From assembly GCF_900129075.1 (NCBI RefSeq), contig NZ_FQVH01000024.1:1-41059 (forward strand): a stretch of DNA of 41,059 nt. Direction: 5' to 3'. Shown one piece after another: positions 1 to 7,399 of this stretch. The stretch is from Caldanaerobius fijiensis DSM 17918 (lineage in GTDB: Bacteria; Bacillota; Thermoanaerobacteria; Thermoanaerobacterales; Caldanaerobiaceae). The notes beneath the pieces were generated by a model. That model was not told the DNA's origin. It did no database searches and worked only from the letters and a program-made list of their open reading frames with translations. Position 1 is the stretch's first letter, and the number at the start of each line of letters is the position of its first letter. Position numbers and translations under genes: made by a program.

Positions 1-23
1 TCTATCCTCTCAAGGTCTAAAAT

Positions 24-95
24 TCCCCAGTAGCTCAATGGTGGAGCAACCGGCTGTTAACCGGTAGGTTGTAGGTTCGAGCCCTACCTGGGGAG
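24..95 (+). tRNA. tRNA-Asn (anticodon GTT)
   Basis: The cloverleaf folds completely. The acceptor stem pairs 24-30 with 88-94, the D stem pairs 33-36 with 44-47, and the anticodon stem pairs 49-53 with 61-65. Anticodon GTT lies at 56-58 and the discriminator base is G95. The 3' CCA is not encoded. Its promoter is not visible, so it may be the last member of a tRNA cluster that begins before the window. A strong terminator follows at once. Confidence 0.96.
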
Positions 96-113
96 CTAAA
101 ATATTTGGTAGTA

Positions 114-165
114 CTAAGAAAGCATCTCCTTAAAATCAGGAGATGCTTTCTTAGTTTTTATTTTT
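114..165 (+). terminator. Rho-independent terminator after tRNA-Asn
   Basis: A perfect 17-bp stem (114-130 with 138-154) and a 7-nt loop are followed by a long T-rich tract. It ends the tRNA transcript and isolates it from the sigma-factor operon. Confidence 0.95.
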
Positions 166-218
166 TTTCAGATGTTTTATGGTCAAGCTATTTGCCCTAA
201 ATTTTTGCTAAAAATCAA

Positions 219-246
219 TGTTACCCTTTTTGCCTTAATACGTCTA
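219..246 (+). promoter_or_regulatory. Candidate ECF-sigma-type promoter
   Basis: A -35-like TGTTACC (219-225) and a -10-like CGTCTA (241-246) are separated by 15 bases. The -35 resembles the AAC-type and the -10 the CGTC-type elements of Bacillus ECF sigma factors, and no good SigA promoter is seen here. It sits just upstream of an ECF sigma gene, so autoregulation is a reasonable inference. It rests on motif resemblance only. Confidence 0.5.
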
Positions 247-269
247 TATATGCGGAAGGAGGTTAAATA

Positions 270-758
270 GTGAAAGATGATTTTTTAGATTTGTACGAAA
301 GTTGTTTTGACGATGTGTACAGGTATATATATTTCAAAGTTGGTAATAGCTGGGATACTGATGACATCGTCAGTGACACTTTTAAAAAGGCTTATGAAAA
401 ATACAAAACTGTAAAAGTGAACTCTAAATCATGGCTTTTTACAATTGCTCGCAATGCGGTTACGGACTTTTATAGAAAAAAGAAAGATTTATTGGTAGAT
501 GATGATATTTCCCAGTACTCTTACCCTGATATTTTTGAAAGTAAGCTCTTTAGAGAGATAGAGCTCAATTGCCTGAAGAAATCAATTTATAGGCTGTCTA
601 AAGAAGAGATTGAGATTATAAATCTCAAATACTTTTCGGGTATGACGCACAAAGAAATATCACAGGTATTGAATAAAACTGAAGATGCTGTCAAAATGAA
701 ATCTAGCAGAATTATTCAAAAATTAAAGAATTTTGTTATTAACTGTTTGGAGGGATGA
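270..758 (+). CDS. ECF-type RNA polymerase sigma factor
   Basis: This 162-residue protein has the two-domain layout of ECF sigma-70 factors. Region 2 spans roughly residues 9-70 and includes the DDIVSDTFKKAY and SWLFTIARN segments (the -10 recognition and core-binding helices). Region 4 spans about 105-155 (KYFSGMTHKEISQVLNKTEDAVK), a helix-turn-helix for the -35 element. The GTG start at 270 is supported by GGAAGGAGG at 254-262. Its stop overlaps the start of the next gene by 4 nt (ATGA), so the two are translationally coupled, as is usual for an ECF factor and its membrane anti-sigma factor. The subgroup cannot be named from sequence alone. Confidence 0.93.
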   Translation: MKDDFLDLYESCFDDVYRYIYFKVGNSWDTDDIVSDTFKKAYEKYKTVKVNSKSWLFTIARNAVTDFYRKKKDLLVDDDISQYSYPDIFESKLFREIELNCLKKSIYRLSKEEIEIINLKYFSGMTHKEISQVLNKTEDAVKMKSSRIIQKLKNFVINCLEG

Positions 759-2692
759 AAGTGGACGAGAAAAGAATAGAGGATGGGCTTAATAAAATAA
801 AAGAGCAAATACCTGTAAACTATGAGTTAAAGAAAAGGCTTCGCAAAAGTTTCAAAAAGAATGGCTGGAGAAATAAGTTATTGGCTATGGTTGCAGCGGC
901 TGCTTTGTTATTGATGATATTGTATTCTTTTGGCAATAAAAATTTTACTGATAATCTTATACAAAAAGTCAATGCGGCTGATTTGAAAATTTTGAACCAG
1001 ATGTCGTTTATAAACATGGGCAAGATAAACGCCGGCAAAATTGCTGAGTACAATGGTACAATATATATTCCTTTATATGATAAAGGAATTTTTGAGTACA
1101 ACAGTAAAGGCTTTAAAAAAATATCTGATAGACCTGCAGATTATGTTAGTATTTCCGCCGATGGCACAAAGCTGGTTTTTTCGTCAAACGGCAGTATTTA
1201 TCTTAGAGATTTAGAAACGGGTCAAGAAAGACAGCTGCTAAAAGGGGATGAGACGTCTACCTTTTATGAGAACCCTTCTTTCTCTCCCGATAGAAACAAA
1301 ATAATTTATACGAAAAAGGTCTATGCGCCAAGAGAAACCCATGGCTTTGAGGTAAAAGAGTCTTCAATATATGCAGTGGACTTAAAAACATTAAAAGCCG
1401 TTAAATATGCCGATGGCTCTTATGGTTCCTTTATAAAGGGGAGAGATGCTATCGTATTTGAAAAGGACAACAAAATAATATACAAAGATTTAAAGGAAAA
1501 CAAAGAAAAGGTTGTGGATAGTGGAAGATTTCCCGCTGTGTCCCCCGACGGCTATTATATAGCCTATGAGAAAACACAGTCAAATGCGGAAGAAATAGAT
1601 GGGGTAAAAGTAGTGGAAGATGTAAGCAACATTTGGGTGACAGATGTAGAGAGTTTTGCGACTAAAAAGCAGGTTACTATGAATGTAGAAAACAAGTATA
1701 TCAATAAAGAGAATATGGTAAAAGACAAAAAGGTGAAATCTATTGCTATTGAAGCGTTATATTCTTATTATGACCCCGTATGGAGCAGCAGTTCTAATAG
1801 TATATTTGTATTAAAAAACACAAATGCGGATTTTAAGGGTAATATAATGCAGCTTATGAGAATAGATTTAAGTAAAGAAAAACTCCGTGCTGAAGATGTG
1901 GTGAGAAGGTATTTACAAGCGTTGATAGTAAGGGATGATGATTTTGCAAAAATCCTTATGAAAAATCCTCCTTCATCGCTTACGATTTCAAATCCCCATC
2001 CGGTGGCGTACGCAATTTTAAAGTCAGGTAGCGAAGGCGAAAAAATGTATGTGGATGCAGAACTAAGTTATGCTTATACAATGGATAGCTACTACTCTAT
2101 ACAGAAATCTAGATATTATTTGGAGCCTGCTAACAACGGCTATATAATAAGTAGTGTAAAGAATTTAAATACTGTAGAATATGTAAGCAAAAATGATATT
2201 TTGTATAAAGTAGAAAATCAAAAGGATATAAAACTATTGGATAAAAATAGTGTGCCAAAAGAATATATTCCCGATGGCAATTACAGATTTGGGCCTGTAG
2301 CATTTAGCCGTACAGGTGTACTGATTTTTACAATGCAGGGAGTGAATAAACCGGAAGTAAAGCTCCTAGCTTATAATTTAAATGATAAAGAATTTAAAAT
2401 GATCGACAGTGTGGATAATGGATTCTTTTATGAACTTAAAGTTGACGAAAGTGGTAAATATTTAGCGGCGAACTTTTTTGACGAGCGAACGAAAAAAAAC
2501 GGAGTATATTTATACGACCTGTCTATAGACAAAAAGACCCGAGTATCTTCAATGTTCACAGGAGTAGAAATTAGTAACATCGCCGCCGAGTTCTGGAATG
2601 GAGATAAACTCATAATTGATATCACATCTAACGCAGGTCAAACGGTAAGTTACGAGTACAACCCTCTCACTGCTGAAATGAACATCCAGTAA
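755..2692 (+). CDS. Membrane-anchored beta-propeller protein, probable anti-sigma factor/sensor
   Basis: The 645-residue protein begins with about 41 charged cytoplasmic residues, then has one transmembrane helix (about 42-60) and a large extracytoplasmic part. That part carries TolB/PD40-like blade motifs such as SADGTKLVFSSNG (about 134-146), SFSPDRNKIIY (about 175-185) and AVSPDGYYIAY (about 261-271). More blades follow near the C-terminus (KVDESGKYLAANFF). Between them, at about 376-475, lies a segment starting AEDVVRRYLQAL that looks like a small alpha+beta insert. Coupling to the ECF sigma gene and the N-in single-pass topology suggest that the N-terminus holds the sigma factor while the propeller senses an envelope signal. 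No classical zinc anti-sigma motif is visible in the short N-terminus. The anti-sigma role is inferred. Confidence 0.8.
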   Translation: MKVDEKRIEDGLNKIKEQIPVNYELKKRLRKSFKKNGWRNKLLAMVAAAALLLMILYSFGNKNFTDNLIQKVNAADLKILNQMSFINMGKINAGKIAEYNGTIYIPLYDKGIFEYNSKGFKKISDRPADYVSISADGTKLVFSSNGSIYLRDLETGQERQLLKGDETSTFYENPSFSPDRNKIIYTKKVYAPRETHGFEVKESSIYAVDLKTLKAVKYADGSYGSFIKGRDAIVFEKDNKIIYKDLKENKEKVVDSGRFPAVSPDGYYIAYEKTQSNAEEIDGVKVVEDVSNIWVTDVESFATKKQVTMNVENKYINKENMVKDKKVKSIAIEALYSYYDPVWSSSSNSIFVLKNTNADFKGNIMQLMRIDLSKEKLRAEDVVRRYLQALIVRDDDFAKILMKNPPSSLTISNPHPVAYAILKSGSEGEKMYVDAELSYAYTMDSYYSIQKSRYYLEPANNGYIISSVKNLNTVEYVSKNDILYKVENQKDIKLLDKNSVPKEYIPDGNYRFGPVAFSRTGVLIFTMQGVNKPEVKLLAYNLNDKEFKMIDSVDNGFFYELKVDESGKYLAANFFDERTKKNGVYLYDLSIDKKTRVSSMFTGVEISNIAAEFWNGDKLIIDITSNAGQTVSYEYNPLTAEMNIQ

Positions 2693-2702
2693 AAAATAAC
2701 AG

Positions 2703-2742
2703 AGATAAGCTGGTTCCATCACAGGCCAGTTTATCTTTTTTT
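2703..2742 (+). terminator. Terminator of the sigma/propeller operon
   Basis: An 11-bp stem (2703-2713 with 2726-2736, one G-T pair) with a 12-nt loop is followed by a run of seven T. It lies just after the propeller gene stop. Confidence 0.9.
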
Positions 2743-2775
2743 GGTTTTTGGTTATCCGAACATTTTCTTTATACC

Positions 2776-2805
2776 TTGCTATTTTGCGCTAGTAAATGAT
2801 ATAAT
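2776..2805 (+). promoter_or_regulatory. Candidate SigA promoter for the acetyltransferase gene
   Basis: TTGCTA (2776-2781) and TATAAT (2800-2805) are separated by 18 nt, about 40 nt before the chosen start codon. Confidence 0.6.
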
Positions 2806-2844
2806 CGAATATATAAAGTGAACAAACAAACGAGGGGGAATATT

Positions 2845-4023
2845 ATGGCGATTAAATTTGTGCCTGTAGAGGAGTTTGATAGGGTACATGCAATTGCGAC
2901 GTATTGCTTTCCATGGATGCATAATGCAAAAGATAAAATAAAGAATTTTTTACAACAGTATGTAAAGTCTGAATACATATTGGGATATTATGACGAGAGC
3001 GGTACTTTAATGGCTCAGGTCGTTGTTTTTCCTTTTGAAATCTATATCGGGGGAAAACCTTTGAAGATGGGCGGTGTGGCACTTGTTTCCTCGATGCCTG
3101 AAGGCAGGCACGGCGGACGCATCGGGCAATTGCTGACAGAATGGCTAAAGGTGATGAGGGATAGAGGACAGTATGTTTCCATGTTGGGGCCTTTTTCTTT
3201 TGAATTTTATAGGAAATACGGCTGGGAATTAGGCTTTGAGCGCGTAAATTATACTGTTCCCATAGAACATATAAGGAATTTTAAGAAAATAGGGAGCTTA
3301 AGGGTTGTTACACAAGAAGATATAGGTGCATTAGATAAGATCTATACAAAATACGCGTTAAATCATAATGGCAGCGCTAAAAGAGATGACAGCTTGTGGA
3401 AAGAATTTACCCTTAGCCATCCATGGGACGACAACTATGGAAGGTACGCATATATATACATGGATGAAAAAGGGGATGAAAAAGGCTACATTATATTCAC
3501 TATAAAAAATGGACGAATGGATATATATGAGATGATTTATGAAGATGTGTCGGCGTTAAAAGGACTTCTGGCATTTATATACGCACATCAATCGCAGATA
3601 GGGGAATTTTCCTGGTCTACTGCTACCGACGAGAAGTTGCATGTGTTGCTTCCAAATCCCAGGGTGAAAAGAGAGATCCATACGGGAATGATGTTCAGGG
3701 TAGTGGACATTAAAGAGGCTGTGAAGAGTAGAGGATATGGGGAAGATGCAACAGGAAGATTTAAGATAAAAGTCGAGGATAAAGATGCGCCATGGAACCA
3801 GCTGCCTTTTGATATATCTTTAAAGAATGGAATAGTGGATGTGAATGAGTGCAGCGATCCTGAGCTATTTTGTGATATACAGACGTTTAGTCAGATCTTT
3901 ATAGGTTATATAACACCTATGGAAGCCTATAAATTGGGAAAACTGACCGGTGATGTTAGAGCTGTTGAGCAGATGGAGAAGGTGTACAAAAAATCCTACA
4001 CTTTTAACAATAATGGGTTTTAA
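2845..4023 (+). CDS. Eis-like GNAT-family N-acetyltransferase
   Basis: The 392-residue protein matches the Eis-type layout: an N-terminal GNAT domain, a second GNAT-like domain, and a C-terminal SCP2-like domain. The acetyl-CoA binding motif is seen at about 78-98 (GGVALVSSMPEGRHGGRIGQ), with the following FYRKYGWELGF typical of the family. The C-terminal segment ending YITPMEAYKLGKLTG is the usual SCP2-like end. ATG 2845 is chosen over the upstream GTG 2818 because AGGGGG at 2833-2838 lies just before it. Family members acetylate aminoglycosides, polyamines or protein lysines. The substrate here cannot be told. It is probably co-transcribed with the following lytic transglycosylase. Confidence 0.87.
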   Translation: MAIKFVPVEEFDRVHAIATYCFPWMHNAKDKIKNFLQQYVKSEYILGYYDESGTLMAQVVVFPFEIYIGGKPLKMGGVALVSSMPEGRHGGRIGQLLTEWLKVMRDRGQYVSMLGPFSFEFYRKYGWELGFERVNYTVPIEHIRNFKKIGSLRVVTQEDIGALDKIYTKYALNHNGSAKRDDSLWKEFTLSHPWDDNYGRYAYIYMDEKGDEKGYIIFTIKNGRMDIYEMIYEDVSALKGLLAFIYAHQSQIGEFSWSTATDEKLHVLLPNPRVKREIHTGMMFRVVDIKEAVKSRGYGEDATGRFKIKVEDKDAPWNQLPFDISLKNGIVDVNECSDPELFCDIQTFSQIFIGYITPMEAYKLGKLTGDVRAVEQMEKVYKKSYTFNNNGF

Positions 4024-4038
4024 AAGCAGGTGGTTCTT

Positions 4039-4662
4039 ATGCATATCGAAGCAGTAAATGGGGTCAGATATCTAAACCAATCAGGTGAAAATAATAGGGG
4101 CTTGCCAGCTGTTGAGAACAATGCGAATTTAGACTTTGGCTTTTTGATTCAGCAATTTCTAAATGATTTAAACACCATGGCAGGGTCGTTGGCATCAAAA
4201 ATACAGACTGATAAGTTATCTGAAACCGGTTCTAATAGGTATTCTAATAACTATGGAGGTAAAAATATAGATCAAACCCAGTTATTGAGCGTAATAGATC
4301 AAATATCGGTGCGATATGGTATAGATGCAAATCTAGTAAAAGCTGTAATTAAGCAAGAATCAAATTTTAATCCTCATGCTGTTTCTAAAGCAGGAGCTCT
4401 CGGTATGATGCAACTTATGCCATCTACCGCTAGAGAGCTGGGCGTGGAAGATCCTATGGATCCGGTTGAAAACATAAAAGGTGGGGTTAAGTATTTAAAA
4501 ACGCTTATAGATCGGTTCAGGGATGTAAAAAAAGCGCTGGCAGCTTATAATGCGGGACCGGGCTTTGTTGAAAAAAATGGTGCTGACAATTATCCTTATG
4601 AAACAAAGACTTATGTAAATAAGGTTCTCATGTATAAAGCTCAGTTTGACAATAAGGTATAA
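4039..4662 (+). CDS. Soluble lytic transglycosylase (SLT domain)
   Basis: This 207-residue protein has an SLT/goose-lysozyme-type domain from about residue 85 to the end. The catalytic glutamate is E107 in IKQESNFNPHAVS, followed by GALGMMQLMPSTAREL and AAYNAGPG, the standard SLT motifs. Such enzymes cleave peptidoglycan between MurNAc and GlcNAc to form anhydro-MurNAc. There is no signal peptide or membrane helix; the N-terminal 80 residues are low-complexity and Asn/Ser-rich, so export must use another route or the start is wrong. ATG 4039 is preferred to GTG 4030 because AGGTGG at 4028-4033 is correctly spaced. It begins 15 nt after the acetyltransferase stop. Confidence 0.9.
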   Translation: MHIEAVNGVRYLNQSGENNRGLPAVENNANLDFGFLIQQFLNDLNTMAGSLASKIQTDKLSETGSNRYSNNYGGKNIDQTQLLSVIDQISVRYGIDANLVKAVIKQESNFNPHAVSKAGALGMMQLMPSTARELGVEDPMDPVENIKGGVKYLKTLIDRFRDVKKALAAYNAGPGFVEKNGADNYPYETKTYVNKVLMYKAQFDNKV

Positions 4663-4688
4663 ATTATCAAATATTGCATGATATATGA

Positions 4689-4735
4689 TAAAAGCGATAG
4701 AAGGCTTAATGCCTTGCTATCGCTTTTATTTTTTA
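4689..4735. terminator. Bidirectional terminator between convergent genes
   Basis: A 12-bp stem (4689-4700 with 4717-4728) with an additional inner 5-bp helix is followed by a T-rich tract on the plus strand. The T-tract overlaps the stop codon of the minus-strand rubredoxin gene, so it can serve both convergent transcripts. Confidence 0.88.
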
Positions 4736-4897
4736 TTCGTCCATCTCCTCAAATTGATCTTTTCCAACGCCGCAATCAGGACATACCCAATCGTCAGGCA
4801 GATCCTCAAAAGCTGTGCCAGGAGCAATACCGTTATCGGGATCGCCTTTTGCAGGATCATATATGTAGCCGCATACAGTGCATTGCCATTTTTTCAT
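4733..4897 (-). CDS. Rubredoxin
   Basis: The reverse strand encodes a 54-residue protein beginning [19 protein letters not shown] and ending QFEEMDE. It has the two CxxCG knuckles (CTVCG near the start, CPDCG near residue 42) and the conserved GYIYDP, GI.PGT.F and DDWVCP segments of rubredoxins, which carry one electron on a Fe(Cys)4 centre. The start is set by AAAGGAG about 7 nt upstream on the minus strand. The gene lies 46 nt downstream of the HelD-like gene, and close to a flavodiiron protein that typically takes electrons from rubredoxin. The two probably work together in oxygen or NO detoxification, although they are transcribed separately. Confidence 0.97.
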   Translation of the reverse strand: MKKWQCTVCGYIYDPAKGDPDNGIAPGTAFEDLPDDWVCPDCGVGKDQFEEMDE

Positions 4898-4910
4898 TGA
4901 TAACACTCCT

Positions 4911-4943
4911 TTTCTGTTAATACTAATTATATTTTAACAGAAA
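4911..4943. repeat. 10-bp perfect inverted repeat upstream of rubredoxin
   Basis: TTTCTGTTAA (4911-4920) and TTAACAGAAA (4934-4943) flank a 13-nt AT-rich centre that contains a TATAAT-like -10 on the minus strand. No T-tract follows the hairpin on the minus strand, so an operator over a rubredoxin promoter is as likely as a terminator of the upstream gene. No clear -35 was found. Confidence 0.5.
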
Positions 4944-7205
4944 TTATATAATTTTGCAATCATATAACTGGTTTTTTATGTTTTTTATTATAGGAGTGAT
5001 TTCACCAGAATAATACATATATACCTTGTGGAGTGTACGGGTTATAACGGTATATAATAGTGTACGATCAATATCATTGTCCTGGTAATTAAGGGCACTG
5101 ATATCAGGTATTATAACGACATCGAATTCCAGGCCTTTAGACAGATATGACGGTATTACTATGGTTTTGCCTGTGTAGTCATCCTTTTCATCGTCAATCA
5201 ATGTTATGTCGACTTCGTTTTTTAGCTGATCATAAATATATTTACTTTCTTCAGATGTTTTGCAAATAACGGCTATGCTTTTAAACCCTTTTTCTATGGA
5301 AGTCCTTATATTTTCGCATATAGATTTTATTGTTGCACTGTTATTGCCTGATTTAATGACACAAGGCTTTTCTCCGGATCTTACCATTGGGCTGAGATTG
5401 TTGGGCAATATGTGTTTGGTGAATTCCATAATCTCTATTGTAGACCTGTAGCTCCTGTTAAGGGTATAAAATTCGGTTTTTTCAGGTCCCAGAATTTCTT
5501 TCACCTCATCCCAGTTTTTTATGCTTTTGTAGGAATATATACCCTGTGAAAGATCGCCGAGAATCGTCATGGTTCTGTTGTCACCTATTAATTCTTTTAT
5601 AACGCAGAATTGAAATGGTGTAAAATCCTGTGCTTCGTCTATCACCACATGTTTTATTTCATCGCCTAATCTAAACTGCTCTATCTTATAGGCTATATAG
5701 ATTATTGGGGCTAGATCATCGTATTCTAAAACGCTATTTTTGATTAAGTCAGCAGAATTTTTGATGAGAAGTTCTACAACTTCTTGATCCTCACAAATCC
5801 TTGATAGAGTATTCCTATCGTACATTTTCCTGTATATAGATATGATATCATGTCTCCACATATTGTTGATCATTTCTATATGCTCTGATATTTGCCTCTT
5901 AACCTCTTTTATAATTTCCTGATATCTATCTTTTAGCTCTATCTTGTTGTATTCATAGTAAATATCGTCTTTATCCAGGGATAGCAATTTTCTTTTGTAT
6001 TCTTTCTTCAGGATATTTATGATATCGTATGTTAAAGATTTAAGGCGCTCAATGGCTATTATTCTTATTCGCTCTATCCGTTTGCCGATGGGCATATGTT
6101 TGAACATGTTTTTAAACATATTGGTCAATTCGCTTTTGTCTATTATAACAACATCGTTAATCTTTATGTCTTCAAACTCAAAAAAGTAATCCTGAAGATA
6201 TGCGATGTATTTATCTATAATCTCTTTAAATTTTATCGAACCTTTAAAGCGGGCAGTATCTTTGATCATTGCTGTTTTTTCTGGGATATCGTTTTTTATT
6301 ATCCTTTCAAACTGATATTTTAGGCTAAGCACTTTGATGTCGGTATTTAAAAACCATCGGCAAAATCGCTCAAAGGTCATTTGCTTAATATTTTCCTCGC
6401 CTAGAGATGGCAAAACATCCGAGATATAATCTAAAAACAGTTCGTTAGGGCCAAATACCAGTATATCGTCACCTCTTAGTTTATCTCTATAGGTATAGAG
6501 CAGGTACGCTACTCTATGAAGAGCGATACTGGTTTTTCCGCTGCCTGCTACACCCTGCACAATAAGATTTTTTTCCAGTTGCCTGCGTATAACGGCATTT
6601 TGCTCTTTTTGTATGGTCATGACGATGTCTTTCAGGCGATCGTCGGCATTTTTTCCAAGTACCAGCTGAAGCATTTCATCGTCTACATTTAGTTCTGTAT
6701 CAAACATATTTATAAGTACGCCGTTTTTTATTAGATATTGCCTCTTGAGCGTTACATTGACAGGTATTTGACCTGCCGGAGCATTGTATGTCATTCTGCC
6801 TATCTTCTCTTCATAGAATAAGTTGGCCACAGGAGAACGCCAATCTACGATGAGAGGTTCGTCGTCTTCTTCTCTAAAAAAGCTAAATTTTCCTATGTAG
6901 ATGGATTCCGCTATGTTTAGGAGGAGGTCATTGAAATCCACCCTTCCAAAATACGGCGAATCTTTCAAGATATTGAGCTCCTTTATCTTTTTTGTGATGA
7001 TGCTGTAGAGGTCTTGGTTTAAAAGATATTCGTGATTAAAAGGATTTATATTCAATGGATCTTCTGGATTTACCCGGAATTCTTCCATTTCATTGCTGGT
7101 AAGTTCTATTAACCTCTTTGACACGTTTATCCTCTTGTTTTTTAATCTTTCGATCTCTTTCTGTATTAATTCGATGGTGGTTTTCAATTTGAGTTCTTCG
7201 TCCAT
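4944..7205 (-). CDS. helD: HelD-type UvrD-like ATPase (RNA polymerase recycling factor)
   Basis: The 753-residue protein is a superfamily 1 ATPase of the HelD type. It has a charged coiled-coil N-terminus (about 1-45), the family signatures SPYFGRVDF (about 83-91) and IVDWRSPVANLFYE (about 119-132), and a Q-motif (IQKEQNAVIR). The Walker A motif is GVAGSGKT at 218-225 and the Walker B motif is VIDEAQDF. C-terminal helicase motifs include LNRSYRST, KGLEFDVVIIPD and YTVITR. In Bacillus, HelD removes stalled RNA polymerase from DNA. Length is close to the Bacillus protein. The ATG at 7205 has an AAAGGAGG ribosome site. It is divergent from the flavodiiron gene and upstream of rubredoxin. Confidence 0.92.
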   Translation of the reverse strand: MDEELKLKTTIELIQKEIERLKNKRINVSKRLIELTSNEMEEFRVNPEDPLNINPFNHEYLLNQDLYSIITKKIKELNILKDSPYFGRVDFNDLLLNIAESIYIGKFSFFREEDDEPLIVDWRSPVANLFYEEKIGRMTYNAPAGQIPVNVTLKRQYLIKNGVLINMFDTELNVDDEMLQLVLGKNADDRLKDIVMTIQKEQNAVIRRQLEKNLIVQGVAGSGKTSIALHRVAYLLYTYRDKLRGDDILVFGPNELFLDYISDVLPSLGEENIKQMTFERFCRWFLNTDIKVLSLKYQFERIIKNDIPEKTAMIKDTARFKGSIKFKEIIDKYIAYLQDYFFEFEDIKINDVVIIDKSELTNMFKNMFKHMPIGKRIERIRIIAIERLKSLTYDIINILKKEYKRKLLSLDKDDIYYEYNKIELKDRYQEIIKEVKRQISEHIEMINNMWRHDIISIYRKMYDRNTLSRICEDQEVVELLIKNSADLIKNSVLEYDDLAPIIYIAYKIEQFRLGDEIKHVVIDEAQDFTPFQFCVIKELIGDNRTMTILGDLSQGIYSYKSIKNWDEVKEILGPEKTEFYTLNRSYRSTIEIMEFTKHILPNNLSPMVRSGEKPCVIKSGNNSATIKSICENIRTSIEKGFKSIAVICKTSEESKYIYDQLKNEVDITLIDDEKDDYTGKTIVIPSYLSKGLEFDVVIIPDISALNYQDNDIDRTLLYTVITRTLHKVYMYYSGEITPIIKNIKNQLYDCKII

Positions 7206-7326
7206 AACGTCGTCCTCCTTTATAAGGTGTTATTATTATATTACTATAATTATCAGTTATAATACAGTCTATTTTTTCAAACCATAATATGGTATAATAT
7301 TTTTGAAATCATTATTAAAAAATATA

Positions 7327-7354
7327 TTTACATAGCAATAAAAAGTAGTATAAT
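7327..7354 (+). promoter_or_regulatory. Candidate promoter for the flavodiiron operon
   Basis: TTTACA (7327-7332) and TATAAT (7349-7354) are separated by 16 nt, in a very AT-rich divergent intergenic region. Confidence 0.6.
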
Positions 7355-7399
7355 ATTATTAACAAATAATTATTTTCCGTTTGAACAGGAGGAGTGTTG

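Noticed and set aside
4678-4920. Plus-strand frames of 71-80 codons over the rubredoxin gene
   Set aside because: The opposite strand encodes an unmistakable rubredoxin; these frames have no supporting signals.
7206-7326. A minus-strand helD promoter
   Set aside because: The region is so AT-rich that several -10-like boxes occur, but none pairs with a credible -35 at proper spacing.
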